64,000 bases of DNA, taken from positions 164,436 to 228,435 of the forward strand of contig JNDT01002416.1 in the NCBI GenBank assembly GCA_000697055.1, in the 5' to 3' direction. The first letter of the stretch is position 1, and every line of letters starts with the position of its first letter. A model generated the notes under the pieces. That model had not been told where the DNA came from and made no database searches. It worked only from the letters and a program-made list of their open reading frames with translations. Shown here one piece after another: positions 32,745 through 43,895 of this stretch. A program made the position numbers and the translations under genes. Source of the DNA: Saksenaea vasiformis B4078 (taxonomy: Eukaryota > Mucoromycota > Mucoromycetes > Mucorales > Saksenaeaceae).

Positions 32745-35560
32745 CTAACATATGTTGATATCAATTGATGATAGCCTATACTGCGTATGTGTAAAAGTCC
32801 CTACGGTAGCTTCCCGGGTAATCATCGGCTTATAAGATTGATCCAGTGTTCTATAGTGACTGGTGGTCATATGTTGCCGGAATGATTCTAGCGTCTCCAC
32901 GTTTTTTGACAGGAGGTTAGAGGCGCCTGCAAGGGCGATGGATGCTGCTGCTTGATCGTCTCGATTACGACAAGTATATCCAGCTGCAAAAAGACGGACA
33001 CAACCGATTGCAACACTGAAGGACACCATGATAGATGGCATTCTTCATTTCACCTTTGATTCGACGACGTACCGCAGGAGATTTTGTCGGTTAGTAGCAG
33101 AAACTACATGTCTCTGGTGACCTGAACTCATTGGTCATGGCTGCTGGTATGTGCCGGTGATGTTGTTCGCGCATCTTCTTACCACCTCGTCATAGACACC
33201 CACCTATAATTGACCCTGGTCCCAGTGCAAAATACAAGCAGAATATCCGAGGATGTCGGATTGCTGTATTTAACAAATTGTCGTTCTTTAGATGCAAGTA
33301 TAGTGTACGCCCGTTTGCTGCGGAGCTGTTGAGTTCTCGCTTTGTGGTTTGCCCTCCGAGAACGATAGAAATCAGGTAACGGCTTGCGTGCATCACGACG
33401 TTTCTGGAAACGTACAGTGAGTTTCCTAATAAATGGAGCACAATCTCTTACCTTCTGTGCAGCAAAAACGTCATCTGCTGTGGTAGATTCCAAAGGAAAT
33501 TTTCCCAAATCCTCTTCAATATTTAGAACAGATCGATTAAGCTAACAGAACCATCAGTGTCACGATCGGTCAACCGCTGTAACTGACCTTTTTTCTTCGC
33601 TCACGATTTCGAGCGTGCCTCCTTGTGAAAGTTATTTCGCGCATGCTTCCTTGTGAAAGTTATTTCGTGCAATCTTTCGGCCTTCAGCTTAAATGGTTGC
33701 GGAATTTTCACATCTTCTACGGTCAAAGGCACCTGCTGTGTATCGTCCAACTCTTCAAGAGCCACTGTACTTGTTGTAGAGATCCATATGAAATTTGTAT
33801 TTCTCTGTTGTCAGCGGTACGGTTACCTACATCGTGCAGATTCCATAGTCGGTACCGGCAAACATCAATGATCTCTTATTGTTACTTTCTGTCAATAGAT
33901 TACTGATATATAGACGTTCAACGGAATCACAGCAGCGTGGATTATCCCACGAGGTTGGCATAGTCATTTTTGGTGGTTCCTTCGGCGGACCAGGATCTTT
34001 TGGTTGCCGCTTTATCTTTCGAACCAATGAATAATTGCTGCACTTGCTCCTGCGCGTTTGTACTCCCCTTATTCAAAAAGTATCTGTCTTGTTTGAGATT
34101 TGCTAACTCTTTTTGACTTTTTAACAGCAACAACTGTTGATTGTTCTGCGCCTGTTGCACACTGATCAATCGATCGGATCCATCTCTTCTAGGCGAACGG
34201 CCTTCCAAACGCAAGTTATTGTATTTGTTCTTCAATTCGTGCACCATGCGAGTATTCGTTTCTAATGTCTTATTTTTGCTACGAATAATTGCTTGCATAT
34301 GTTTTGATTCGCTTATTGACTGCTTCAATACCCTCTGTCATGGCTTCCTTCGAGAAGGTGTGGTCGATTCTTTCATCTTTTGACCATTTCGTCTTTCGTC
34401 ATCCATCGTACTTGGAAGAGACTAGCTGCCATCTCGTAGTGACTACTTGTCCATCGAGGATAGCTGTACCAGGAGTAATGACTGTTAGTCGATGCACAAA
34501 TTCTAGTCCATGCGCTCCGCATACTGCTTCAAATTTACTTTGGTCAAGAAAGCTATACAGCATCAATTCCTTCTTGATACATGCTTCGTGAATCGAGGTG
34601 ATTGGATTGCCTTCTCGTTCACAAACTTCGAAGCTACCTTTTCCACAAAAAATCGCGTATATGGATGATTCGTCCAATTGTAAGCTATGGTTTGACGCTG
34701 TCGATACTGTTGGAACCATTGCTTGACAGGGATGTTCGTGTTCTGCCACTCGTAAGGTAGCATTTCCAATGAATGCGAATGGCGCTTGTAGTAAGGGGTG
34801 ATCAAAGACCACGTTCTCGATCTTTCTCGGTAGATAAGGTCGCAGAGGATTGGTGAGATCCTTAATCCCTTCGATTTCTCTAGGTGTCAAGTCTTTCGTA
34901 TGTGCCGCATCTTGCACATGCTTGTCCGTCACATCGCCTTCGAATTCTAAGGACAGCAAAAGTTGCTTCATAATCGCTTTCAATACATTTAGCCTCGCGC
35001 GTGAAGGTTCTTTAACTTGTTTTCCACCGCGTTCTCTTCCTCTTCCTCTTCCTCAGTGGGTTCTGTTGCGATTAATCCGCTGCCATATTTGATGGTCTGT
35101 GCGCGACTGAAAAGCAAGTATATTTGGAGTTTGGAATGATTTGTTATCAAATAATACAACAAGTGTGGTTCGGTGATTGGAGCTGGTGCGAGAGTGGTGT
35201 CAAATTTCAGTGCGAAGTCGTGGGTACCAGAGATCAGGGCAGAAAGTACGTCAAAGGCGACATAGGTGGGAGACTTGTCGACCACAAAGCCATAATATTG
35301 CAATTTTTCCAAAGCAGCTTTTGTACTTTCGTTTGCTAGCGGACCTTGTCTACTAGCTTGGTACGCGTCCTCGATCTTTTCGGTAAATACCAGCATCGCA
35401 GGATCTAGAGTTTCGGTATATCCAAAATATATCTTTTAATTGATAATGCTCGATCAGTGTCTTTCGGTGCTGAGAGAAGTTCACTCCAAAGAATGCTTGG
35501 ATCTCCGCTGCACTCTGGTAAGCACTTTTCGTTCGTTCATTTCCAGTCTGACATAGCAGA
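32745..35560 (-). pseudogene. Decayed RuvC/zinc-ribbon transposon gene, TnpB/Fanzor-like
   Basis: A long coding region in decay, read from about 35.56 kb down to 32.75 kb. The best open pieces are 35396-34989, 34983-34399, 34328-33942, 34027-33827, 33508-33179 and 33041-32745, joined by frameshifts and stops. Near 33860-33830 the text reads LMFAGTDYGICTM, like a RuvC-I strand with its aspartate. Near 33114-33093 it reads ETCSFCY, followed downstream by paired cysteines (CCNRLC) as in a zinc ribbon. Near 32960 it reads CRNRDDQAAASIALAGA, like the RD..AA.NI signature of RuvC-III. This order is that of TnpB/Fanzor nucleases. The N-terminal half includes a run (APFAFIGNATLRVAE) that I recall from uncharacterised Mucorales transposon proteins. 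The relation to Fanzor is inferred from motifs only; the pseudogene state is certain. Confidence 0.55.
33600..33665. repeat. 27-28 nt tandem repeat inside the decayed transposon gene
   Basis: cttccttgtgaaagttatttcg(c/t)gc occurs as two adjacent copies (gcgtgcctccttgtgaaagt... then gcatgcttccttgtgaaagt...). It is a local duplication in the decaying gene. Confidence 0.75.
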
Positions 35561-36692
35561 TCATTAAATGACTTGAAAATGTATGAAGTTATAAAGAAAC
35601 TCTAACTATCGTGGAGGAGTGCCCAAGGAAGTGCCCCAAGAAATTATCATTATTAAATAGGAATGAATCTTTATCCTGTCTATCGAGGGGCTAACTTGAT
35701 GTAAGTGGCGTACGGATTTGTTGCGAATTTATTCATTAATGCCTATATCGTTGATTCTCTTCTCAGTGTTTCTCGTAAAGGTAAAATTTATATAGCTTAG
35801 CGTAAAACAGTTATTCAACCAGCAGTAGAATTCACAAAGTCTTCCACTTAAATGTTTGACTTGTCTGTCAAGCATGGGATATTTTAAAGTCCGTTAAAAT
35901 GTTCATGAAAGAAAGCGTCACACTTCAATCAGTTTCTCTTGTTTTCTCACACAGACTGTGATCCGTAGTGGGTAAGGATTCCGATACCTAGACAGCTCGA
36001 TCAACTGTGGGTATTTGTGGAGAAAGGGGATTGACAAAGAGATGATGAATAGGGGCTTTGGGGGAGAAAAAGGGATTTACGTTTTTGGTGGGATTTACCA
36101 TTCATTTACTACTCTTCTTTCTTTTCTTGCTTACCTTTTAGTCATTATTAGTTTTTGACAGAATTTCTTACCGACCTCACACTTTCGACCGTCTCACTTT
36201 CTTTTTCTCAAGCAGCCCTTTCTTTTTTATTTGTAAGTTCAACGGTAATCTCTTTAAACGTGGCATTTTCACTTTTGTGCTCCATCTTTTTCGTTTATGT
36301 GGGCACAGAAGGACAATTAACCGATTCTCTTCTCTTTCTTTTCTATTTATGGTTATCTTCCTTACGCGTACTTTTGTCGCCTTTTCGAAATGCGATCTTT
36401 TGCCTCTGCCTGTTACATTTTGTGATTCAAAAGTTAGTTTCAACCCTCTTTTTCTTTTTATTCTTTCTTTTCTTGCATCGCTGTCGTTTGGGTTCATACT
36501 TGCTTGCAATGATTCTCAACCTGAATTTTGTACAATTCCTTTTTCCTTTTTCACACTTTTACAAGGAAAGATCATTGCAAGCAGGGAAGAGGGCTGGGTT
36601 GGTGTGCTGAAGACAAAGGAACCAGAATGCTCAATATCATCTCTTTTCTCTCTTATAGTTTACGATGACTACAGAAACAATCACCTTAACCA
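35561..36692. other. Intergenic region with a long pyrimidine-rich leader
   Basis: About 1.1 kb upstream of the Nrd1-like gene. From about 36110 to 36560 the + strand is strongly T/C-rich, which makes overlapping frames on both strands appear open. This is most likely promoter and 5' UTR, not coding. Confidence 0.6.
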
Positions 36693-38325
36693 ATGAAACG
36701 AACAAGCGATTACTTGAACCAGAATAATCCAGACATCAACAAGAAACCACGATTCTCACAGGCACCTTATGGGTAACTAATTAGGAACGGTTTATGGATA
36801 AGTCATTGATGGAGTGACTAGTGACATGTACACCCAGTATGCTGGCATGAATCCAGCAACAGCTATGATGATGGGTTCTCAGTATTCAGGCTCGCCAGCA
36901 ATTTCCAGTGCATTCCCACAAGGTGCTAGCTCAGGGCCCTTTCCAATGGGACAGTTCTCTGCAACAAATGGATCGATGTACGGCTATGCTGGAACACAAA
37001 CGATGCTAGGAACACAGTTTGGAGGGAATATGAGCTCGGGATTTTCTCCTACTTTCTCGCCTACTGCAGCTGCTGCGATGGTTGGTAGGCAGGGTGTTGA
37101 GCTTAGCCGAACCATCTATTTGGGAAATGTGCCAAAAGAAGCAACGGCGACGGAAATTCTGAACAATGTCAAGACGGGAGCTATCGAATCAATCAAGATA
37201 TTACCGGAGAAGAGCTGTGCTTTTCTTACATTTGTGGAGCCAACTTCGGCCCAGGCGTTTTATCAGGAACACTTGACTAAGAAATTGAATGTGCAAGGTA
37301 CTGAACTGAAAGTTGGATGGGGCAAACCTAGCCCACTTTCGAGCAATGTGCAAATGGCAATCCAGAATGGCGCAACTCGTAATATCTATTTGGGACAGCT
37401 TGATGCGTCTGTTACTGAGGAGTCTCTGCGGGAGGAGATGTCGAAGTTTGGATCTATTGATCAAGTGAAGATTCTCCGCGAAAAGAATATCGGTTTTGTT
37501 CACTTTACCAGCATCTCCGCTGCAATGAAGGCCGTTGCAACATTACCTACAGAATCTGCATGGGCATCCCGACGGGTAAATTACGGCAAAGATCGATGTG
37601 CGTATGTGCCCAAGAGTGGGCAACAACCACAGCAGCAGCAATCTGGTCAGTACGCTTTTGGCTTCCAACATCCACTTCAGGGCGCTTTCAATTTCGACCC
37701 CTACAACCCCGCTAATTCTGCTGCATCAATGATGTCGCAAGCTTATGGCGGAATGACGGGCAGCAATTTACCACGTACGCTCTACCTTGGCAGCATTCCG
37801 GCTGATGCAACCTGTGAAGATTTGTGCAACTCCATCCGGGGCGGTATCTTGTTTCAGATTCGTTATTTGGCCGAAAAACATATTGCATTTGTTACGTTTG
37901 TCGACCCGGCAGCAGCAATGAATGTTCATAACCAGGGAAATTTTAACGGCATTTTTGTCAAGAACCGCCGAATTCGCGTTGGTTGGGGAAAACCCATGGC
38001 GATTCCACCTACTGTGCTGATGGCTGTCCAACAAGGAGCAACACGCAATATCTACATTGGCGGCATTGAGGACGACATCACCGAAGAAAAACTCCGCCGG
38101 GATTTCACTGATTATGGCGAAATCGAGTTGATTAACACGCTACGTGAGAAGAACTGTGCATTTGTAAATTTCACAAATATCGCAAATGCAATGAAGGCAT
38201 TACAAGGAATCAAGCAGAACGAGGAATACTCGGGGTACAAGATTAACTATGGTAAAGACCGATGTGGTAACCCACCAAGACGGGTGCAATCAGAACGGGG
38301 ACCGGAGGAAGGCGAGCACTCTTAG
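36693..38325 (+). CDS. Four-RRM RNA-binding protein, Nrd1/Msa2-like
   Basis: RNA-binding regulator; fission-yeast Nrd1/Msa2 represses the onset of sexual differentiation. Two exons, 36693-36772 and 36822-38325, splice in frame to 527 aa. After an N-terminal Met/Gly/Ser-rich region come four RRMs starting at RTIYLGNVP (about 122), NIYLGQLD (about 213), RTLYLGSIP (about 345) and NIYIGGIE (about 435). Each carries RNP1-like strands such as CAFLTFV, IGFVHFT, IAFVTFV and CAFVNFT. RRM1/2 and RRM3/4 form two similar pairs, each pair separated by a VGWGKP linker and closed by NYGKDRC, so the protein looks like a duplicated tandem-RRM unit. The first exon is supported by frame and a normal donor/acceptor; starting at 36826 would remove only about 28 residues. 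It probably acts on U-rich mRNA in the cytoplasm. Confidence 0.92.
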
Positions 38326-38863
38326 GCATTCTCCCATCCAATAGCATGAAAAATCGTAATCTGAGATTGTTTTCTGATCAGCGATATGGTTGATTGATAT
38401 AAGCATGTCATAAACGGTCACTATCAGACCCCATCTTGATTTGTTATCTGTTTCTATTTTTAAAGAGCGCAGGGGGGTTGGAGATGTGGGTACGAGCGTG
38501 GTAAAGAAGGAGTTTTATCAGGGGAGTTCCGCGGATGATTAAAAGTCTATCAGTTGCATGGCCTATCACCTGTCGTCGGCTGTAGAAAAAGTATTGTAAC
38601 GTTATCGCTAGCCAATAGCTGATCTTGATTGTTGTCGTAACCTAAACCCAATATAAAAAGGAAAAAATATTTTTTTTTAGTTTCTTTTCCCAATTCTTCG
38701 CCCTTTCTTAAACCAGATAATAACATCGCCGTTGTTATTTTTTAAAGTGAGTAAAATACTATAACACTATCGTAGATCTATTATTTATTATTTCCGATAT
38801 GTAGTATTTATAACAGATAGCGTGTCTACTTAAGTATTCCAACTTTCCTTTTCCTTATCCACC
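38326..38863. other. Intergenic region
   Basis: About 540 bp: 3' flank of the Nrd1-like gene and promoter of the GATA factor. No coding sequence seen. Confidence 0.6.
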
Positions 38864-40171
38864 ATGACGGTCAAGTCGCCTTTTCATAACAAGCCTTCGA
38901 CCGCCACCAGTGTGGATGCCCTCCACAAATGCCCTTTAATAGCAACTCAAGCTCAGGACTCTAACGTACCGGAAAAAGTGCAAGACGTCAACGTCCAAAA
39001 AGACCAGCCTTCCGTTGCTGGCTTCGAATCATCGCAAGTTTCAGCCTTGTCCAACAACAACACAACTAATAGTGTCGTTGAGCCGTGCAGCTCCAGTGCT
39101 GCGAGATCGGACAATGGACAAGTATCTGTTACTTCATGTTCGAATTGTGGTACGACTACCACCCCTTTATGGAGACGGTCTCCTCAGGGTGAAACTATCT
39201 GCAATGCTTGCGGTCTGTACCTAAAGGCGCGAAACACAACTCGTCCACCTTGGTTGAAACGATCCAACAAATGTCCCACTCCATCTGCACTTGTTGCTCT
39301 TGCGCCGGCACCACCGAAAATTCGTACACCATCTCCAGTATCTGCACCCGCTACTCCCCCTCCAACTGAGGAGTCTTCTGACGAAAATCAACATCAACAG
39401 TGTGCCAATTGCCAAACAACAACAACCCCTCTCTGGCGTCGTGACGAACAGGGTAACACGATTTGCAATGCATGCGGTTTGTACTACAAGCTTCACAACG
39501 TACATCGCCCAATTACGATGAAACGTTCAACTATTAAGCGTCGAAAGCGTGTCGCTGCTGCTTGTCATGGGCCTCCAAACGCTGTTCATCATCATTATGC
39601 TCCAGGTCAGAAACGAAAACTGAGTTTCGATGAGCCCACCGCGAAAAGACCGACAGAAGGCTTCCGACCCCTGTTACCATTGCGTCCACCTTCGCTTGAT
39701 CCAGTTGAACCTGATGCTTTCCCCAAGCAGTTTTCGTTGCCATCGCCTCCAATGAAACCTAGCAAGATCGCTTCGTTGCTCAATCCCATGATCGAAAAAG
39801 ACAAACGTTCGTTGCCATCGCTTCCTTCGCCTCCGTTGTCCGCATACGACACCATGCCAGCACCAATCACCGCAACTAGAACCAATGAAGCCGCCGTCAA
39901 CGTGAGTGCTGCCACTGCTGCCGCGATCGCTACCGTCTCAGCCTTGCTGAACCCGTCTCCCAAGACGCACCAAACGTTGGAAGCACATCGCAACGAACTG
40001 CAAAAAGAAGTCTCCAATTTGACATCGTTGCTTACGAAGACCACGACCATGTTGCAAAATCTAGATCAAGTCATGGCAGTGACAGGCAATAACAGCAATG
40101 TCGATATTGCTTCTTCGTTGTTGGCTCTTGCTGGTCAACGATTGACAACAGTTCATTCCAGCAGGGATTAG
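38864..40171 (+). CDS. GATA transcription factor with two zinc fingers (iron-regulator type)
   Basis: A 435-aa single-exon nuclear factor. Finger 1 (about residues 92-116) is CSNCGTTTTPLWRR...CNACGLYLKARNT and finger 2 (about 180-204) is CANCQTTTTPLWRR...CNACGLYYKLHNVHRP. Both have C-x2-C-x17-C-x2-C spacing, and finger 2 is followed by a basic KRSTIKRRKR tail. Two fungal-type fingers with KARNTTRP after the first are typical of the siderophore/iron repressors Urbs1, SreA, Sre1 and Fep1. These shut off iron uptake genes when iron is plentiful. A C-terminal coiled-coil (ELQKEVSNLTSLLTKTTTML) fits that family. However, the conserved cysteine cluster normally found between the fingers is not visible here; only one Cys is in the linker. 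The iron role is therefore inferred from the finger type. The ATG has good context (ccaccATG). Confidence 0.87.
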   Translation: MTVKSPFHNKPSTATSVDALHKCPLIATQAQDSNVPEKVQDVNVQKDQPSVAGFESSQVSALSNNNTTNSVVEPCSSSAARSDNGQVSVTSCSNCGTTTTPLWRRSPQGETICNACGLYLKARNTTRPPWLKRSNKCPTPSALVALAPAPPKIRTPSPVSAPATPPPTEESSDENQHQQCANCQTTTTPLWRRDEQGNTICNACGLYYKLHNVHRPITMKRSTIKRRKRVAAACHGPPNAVHHHYAPGQKRKLSFDEPTAKRPTEGFRPLLPLRPPSLDPVEPDAFPKQFSLPSPPMKPSKIASLLNPMIEKDKRSLPSLPSPPLSAYDTMPAPITATRTNEAAVNVSAATAAAIATVSALLNPSPKTHQTLEAHRNELQKEVSNLTSLLTKTTTMLQNLDQVMAVTGNNSNVDIASSLLALAGQRLTTVHSSRD

Positions 40172-40939
40172 TACGGCACCTTTCTTTTCTTTTTCTTTTT
40201 TTTTTCTATGTCCCTATGCTGCTACAAGCCAAATATACACCATGATGTCTTTTTGCCATGTGAAATTTACTGATTGCATGTAAAATGAGTCACAAACGTT
40301 TGATTGTTTACAGATCTGTGCTCTGATAGCTTAAGGTTCACGGTTTAACAGATCCTGCTTTTGGAAAGGTGACATTGTCTTCTCAAAAACAAAAAAGAAA
40401 TTTCATCGTACTGCGTCAGTGAACGCCATACGCTATAACAGAAGTAGGCATCTATCTATGGTCTTATCGTCCCTATTTTTTCAGATGTGTATCGTTCAGT
40501 GATGGCCTAATTTGCAACATTCAGCATGAAAACCAAGAACTCCTCGGAGATGATAATGTATCTTCAGCAGGAATGGAAGGAACACACTTCTTCTAACTCA
40601 GTTTATCCGAAAAGCAACTTTTACGGAAGCCTAACTTGGACTTTTGGCTCAACGAGAAACAAAATTCAAAAACGCTGCGAATCGTTCCCAAACCTACGCC
40701 CCTGCGGAGGTCGTATGTGACGTGTGTCCCGAAAAATGATTTCTGATTGGACAATGGAAAAAAGAATTTTTTTTCGTTCTTGGGGGTGTGCTCGCTTGAA
40801 CCCTCTTCGTTCTTTTTCATCAAAAAACGAGGCTTGGCGAAGGCTTGGTCTATACTCTTGCTTTTCCTCTTTGCTGAACTCCGTCCTGAACAAAGGCCTA
40901 CTTGCATAAACGGGCAACACAACCTATACTCCCTTCCTA
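40172..40939. other. Intergenic region
   Basis: About 770 bp between two same-strand regulators. Overlapping frames at 40593-41294 (minus) and 40747-40983 (plus) have no recognisable features and the first overlaps the Myb/C2H2 gene; I treat both as chance. Confidence 0.5.
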
Positions 40940-43029
40940 ATGGCACGTGTACATTTATTTTCCTCATCGACGCCTCACCATGAAAGACGCAGCCGGGCTT
41001 CGTCCAACGAGGAGCAATTTCTGGACAATGAAGCACCTGCACCTCAACTAGCAACCACACCAGCGGCAGAAGAAGGTCATACACTAGACGTGACAGCAGT
41101 GCCTTCACCGAATTCAACCGAAGCACTAGCATCTGATGCTCCCAAGGAGTCATTGAATTTGTCACAATTCCGATCCAGCAGTGCAGCCCTGACAGCGGCC
41201 TTATTACAGAATGCACACAGCGACGTAGACGTTGTAGGAGCCATGGCAGCCGCATTATCCGTGAAACCAGGTAATAAAGAGCCCTTGTTGTCATCCAGCA
41301 GGAAAATTAACGGTGAAACTGGGATTTCAGAATCATTACAAATGCTGAGGGAGCGGTCACAACAGAATCAACAGGACCAACGAAAAAGCGAGGAAGGTCC
41401 GTCCAACGACAAGGGGAAGAAGGTGGCGAGTACAGATCTGATGGACCAGGCAGCAGCAGCGACAGCGCTTCAATTATTAGGACTTTCGCAAGGTGAAGGC
41501 AAGGCAGAAAAGAACCCCACACAGGAAGAAGAAGAGGAAGAAGAAAAGGCGAGTGAGTCGGATCAGGAACTAAACGCAAGTAATGTCATGTTGATCGCCA
41601 ACTATCCCGGGCTCACCAATGCAGCGGCAACCGCAACGGTGGAAGGTCTTGAGTTACAAAATGAAGAAATCATGCAAGATTATAAGCGAGGTACTTGGAC
41701 ACGAGAAGAAGATGAGCTTTTGTTAGCGGGCATCAAAAAGTATGGTTATGGGCGATGGAAAGAGATCGCAAACACTATTCCCGGCCGGAAAGGCAAACAA
41801 CTGAAGCAGCGATGGGATAATACGTTAGCCTCCAAATATGTTGACCGAGAATGGCTGCAAAACAAGATCCGCAACGATGAAGAATTACAGCAACATCAAC
41901 AGCATCAAGATGTAGATATTGAAGATTCGGCACCTTCCTCCCCTGCTACAGAACAAGAAGACACAAAGGATGACAAGTCGCTTCGTTTCCTGGAAAACGC
42001 AGATTGGAATGAAATTGCACAAAAGATAACCGAAAAGGCAAAAGAAGGAAATCAGGAGGCTATCGAAGCGTTGCTATCGCAGGCGCTATTAGGAACGGTT
42101 GCCAACACAACGCCATCCACAGCCGCAACAACAAGCACAGCCCCGGTGGGTGTTCCCGCATCGTCTTCATCGCCACACTTGATGAATTACAGTCGACCAC
42201 CATCAGCACCCACTTCAGCACCAGCACTTAATTTTGCGGATGCCACTGCGCTTGCATTCTTTACACAACAATTGAATCATCAACAGAACGGTGATGGAAA
42301 TAGTACTGTCAGTGCTCCACCCTCTTCCTCGCCGTCTTCTTCATTATCAGCGGCGGCAGCATTAGCCAATAACCCCTACTTTTTGTCAAATCTTTCCTTT
42401 TCTCAAGCTGGAAGCGATAACGCAGTTGCTGTCGCAGCCGCGGCGGTGGCAGCTGTGGCGCAAGCGTCTGCAGCGGCAGCAACGTCCAACAGTGCAGCCG
42501 GAACGCCACACGGGCTTTCCGGGCCATCAACACCATTGGGAGAAATTGGGCACAGTACAAATTCACCAGCGCCGCGTGCAGCGCCAGGTCAGAAGCGAAG
42601 GCGGTCTGATCCTGCATTGGCGGAAACACAGTCGGCAGCCATGTCTATTTACGCTTCCTCTGCACCTATTACCACCACGATCAATAACCAAACACAGACG
42701 GTATATCCTTGTCTGTTTCCCAACTGTGGAAAGACATTTGCACGATTGTATAATCTGAAAAGTCATTCACGCACGCACACCGACGATCGACCGTTTATCT
42801 GTCACATTTGTGAAGCAGCCTTCAGCAGAAATCATGACTTGAAACGACATGTCAAGATTCATGGAGGTGATAAACCCTACAAATGCATGGGTTGTAACAA
42901 AAGCTTTTCAAGGTAAAAGTTAGAATACTGCATCACAACGAATTTCTAAAACCTCTTTTATTTAGGCTTGACGCATTGAAACGGCATAAAAGTAATCAAC
43001 GGAATAAGGCAGCCTGCATGAACACATAA
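40940..43029 (+). CDS. Transcription factor with one Myb/SANT repeat and three C2H2 fingers
   Basis: Two exons, 40940-42912 and 42966-43029, give 678 aa. A single Myb repeat begins WTREEDELLLAGIKKYGYGR (about 250-300). It ends GRKGKQLKQRWDN, which matches the third-helix consensus. A long Ala/Ser/Gln/Pro-rich middle follows. At the C-terminus three C2H2 fingers start at YPCLFPNCGKTFARLYNLKSH, FICHICEAAFSRNHDLKRH and YKCMGCNKSFSRLDALKRH (about 588-668). The only intron splits the last finger, which pins its frame. Fusing Myb and C2H2 domains in one protein is not a pattern I associate with a named factor; no target can be inferred. Poly-Ala and poly-Ser runs may be unstable in length between strains. 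Confidence 0.88.
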
Positions 43030-43895
43030 CATTGAAAAATTTGGTTTCCTCTTCTACATTTCTTCAAACCCTTTTCTTGTCCTCCTCAACCCTCACTCTG
43101 TTTGTTCACACACAACAAAAAAAATATGAAAAAGACCGAAGTACATGCGATGTAAAAAAAAAAAAAAGGAAAAAAAATGAAATGGCAAACGCGTTTACCT
43201 TGTGAATTAAAACACATAAAACATTGCCATATATGAAGTTTTGGACCTGATTGACTAATGCAGTGGCTTATCGTTATCAGCCGGAAGATAGTCCCTTGAT
43301 GTATACAAAGTAGCTTATCGCCCGTGTCACCCTTGCTATCTTTGGTATTTGATCTACAGAACAACCTATCATCGTTAAGCTTCGGAAAAAGAAGCAGGTG
43401 TTCAGAACATTTAAAAGTCCTTTCTTAACTGATGCTTCCTTTGCGTACGTTTTGTGTACATACCAGATATGGGAAGTTTTTCAATGTACCATAAATGACG
43501 AGGACAGGCAAGCCACACATATAACAAAAACACCGAAAGAGTTTAGTGTTGATTAAAGAAGATATTTGTTAATTATGTTTGATAAATAAATATATATATG
43601 GACAAGGTATAATGAAAAGAGAAGAGATATGTATAAGACATGGATAAATAAATAAGAAAAACGGAAATATCAAAAAGCTCAATTCCCCGTCTAGGGATAT
43701 AAAAAAAATTACGGCCAGCACGTGGTGAAAGTAGTAAAATCTATGGACAATAAATAAGGAACGGTAAAGAAGACGCTCTGTAATAAGGAGCCCATGAAAA
43801 TGGCATAAAAGTACCTTCGCATTCCATAGAGGAAGGTGAATAAATGTCATAAAACAAAAAGGGTACAAGTATGAAAACGAAAAGTAAAAATGGTT
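43030..43895. other. Intergenic region between convergent genes
   Basis: About 870 bp, AT-rich (for example tatatatatg near 43590), with poly-A runs. It holds 3' flanks of both neighbours and no supported gene. Confidence 0.55.

Noticed and set aside
36155..36696. Overlapping hydrophobic frames before the Nrd1-like gene
   Set aside because: They arise from a T/C-rich tract that encodes Phe, Leu and Ser in every frame; more likely leader and promoter.
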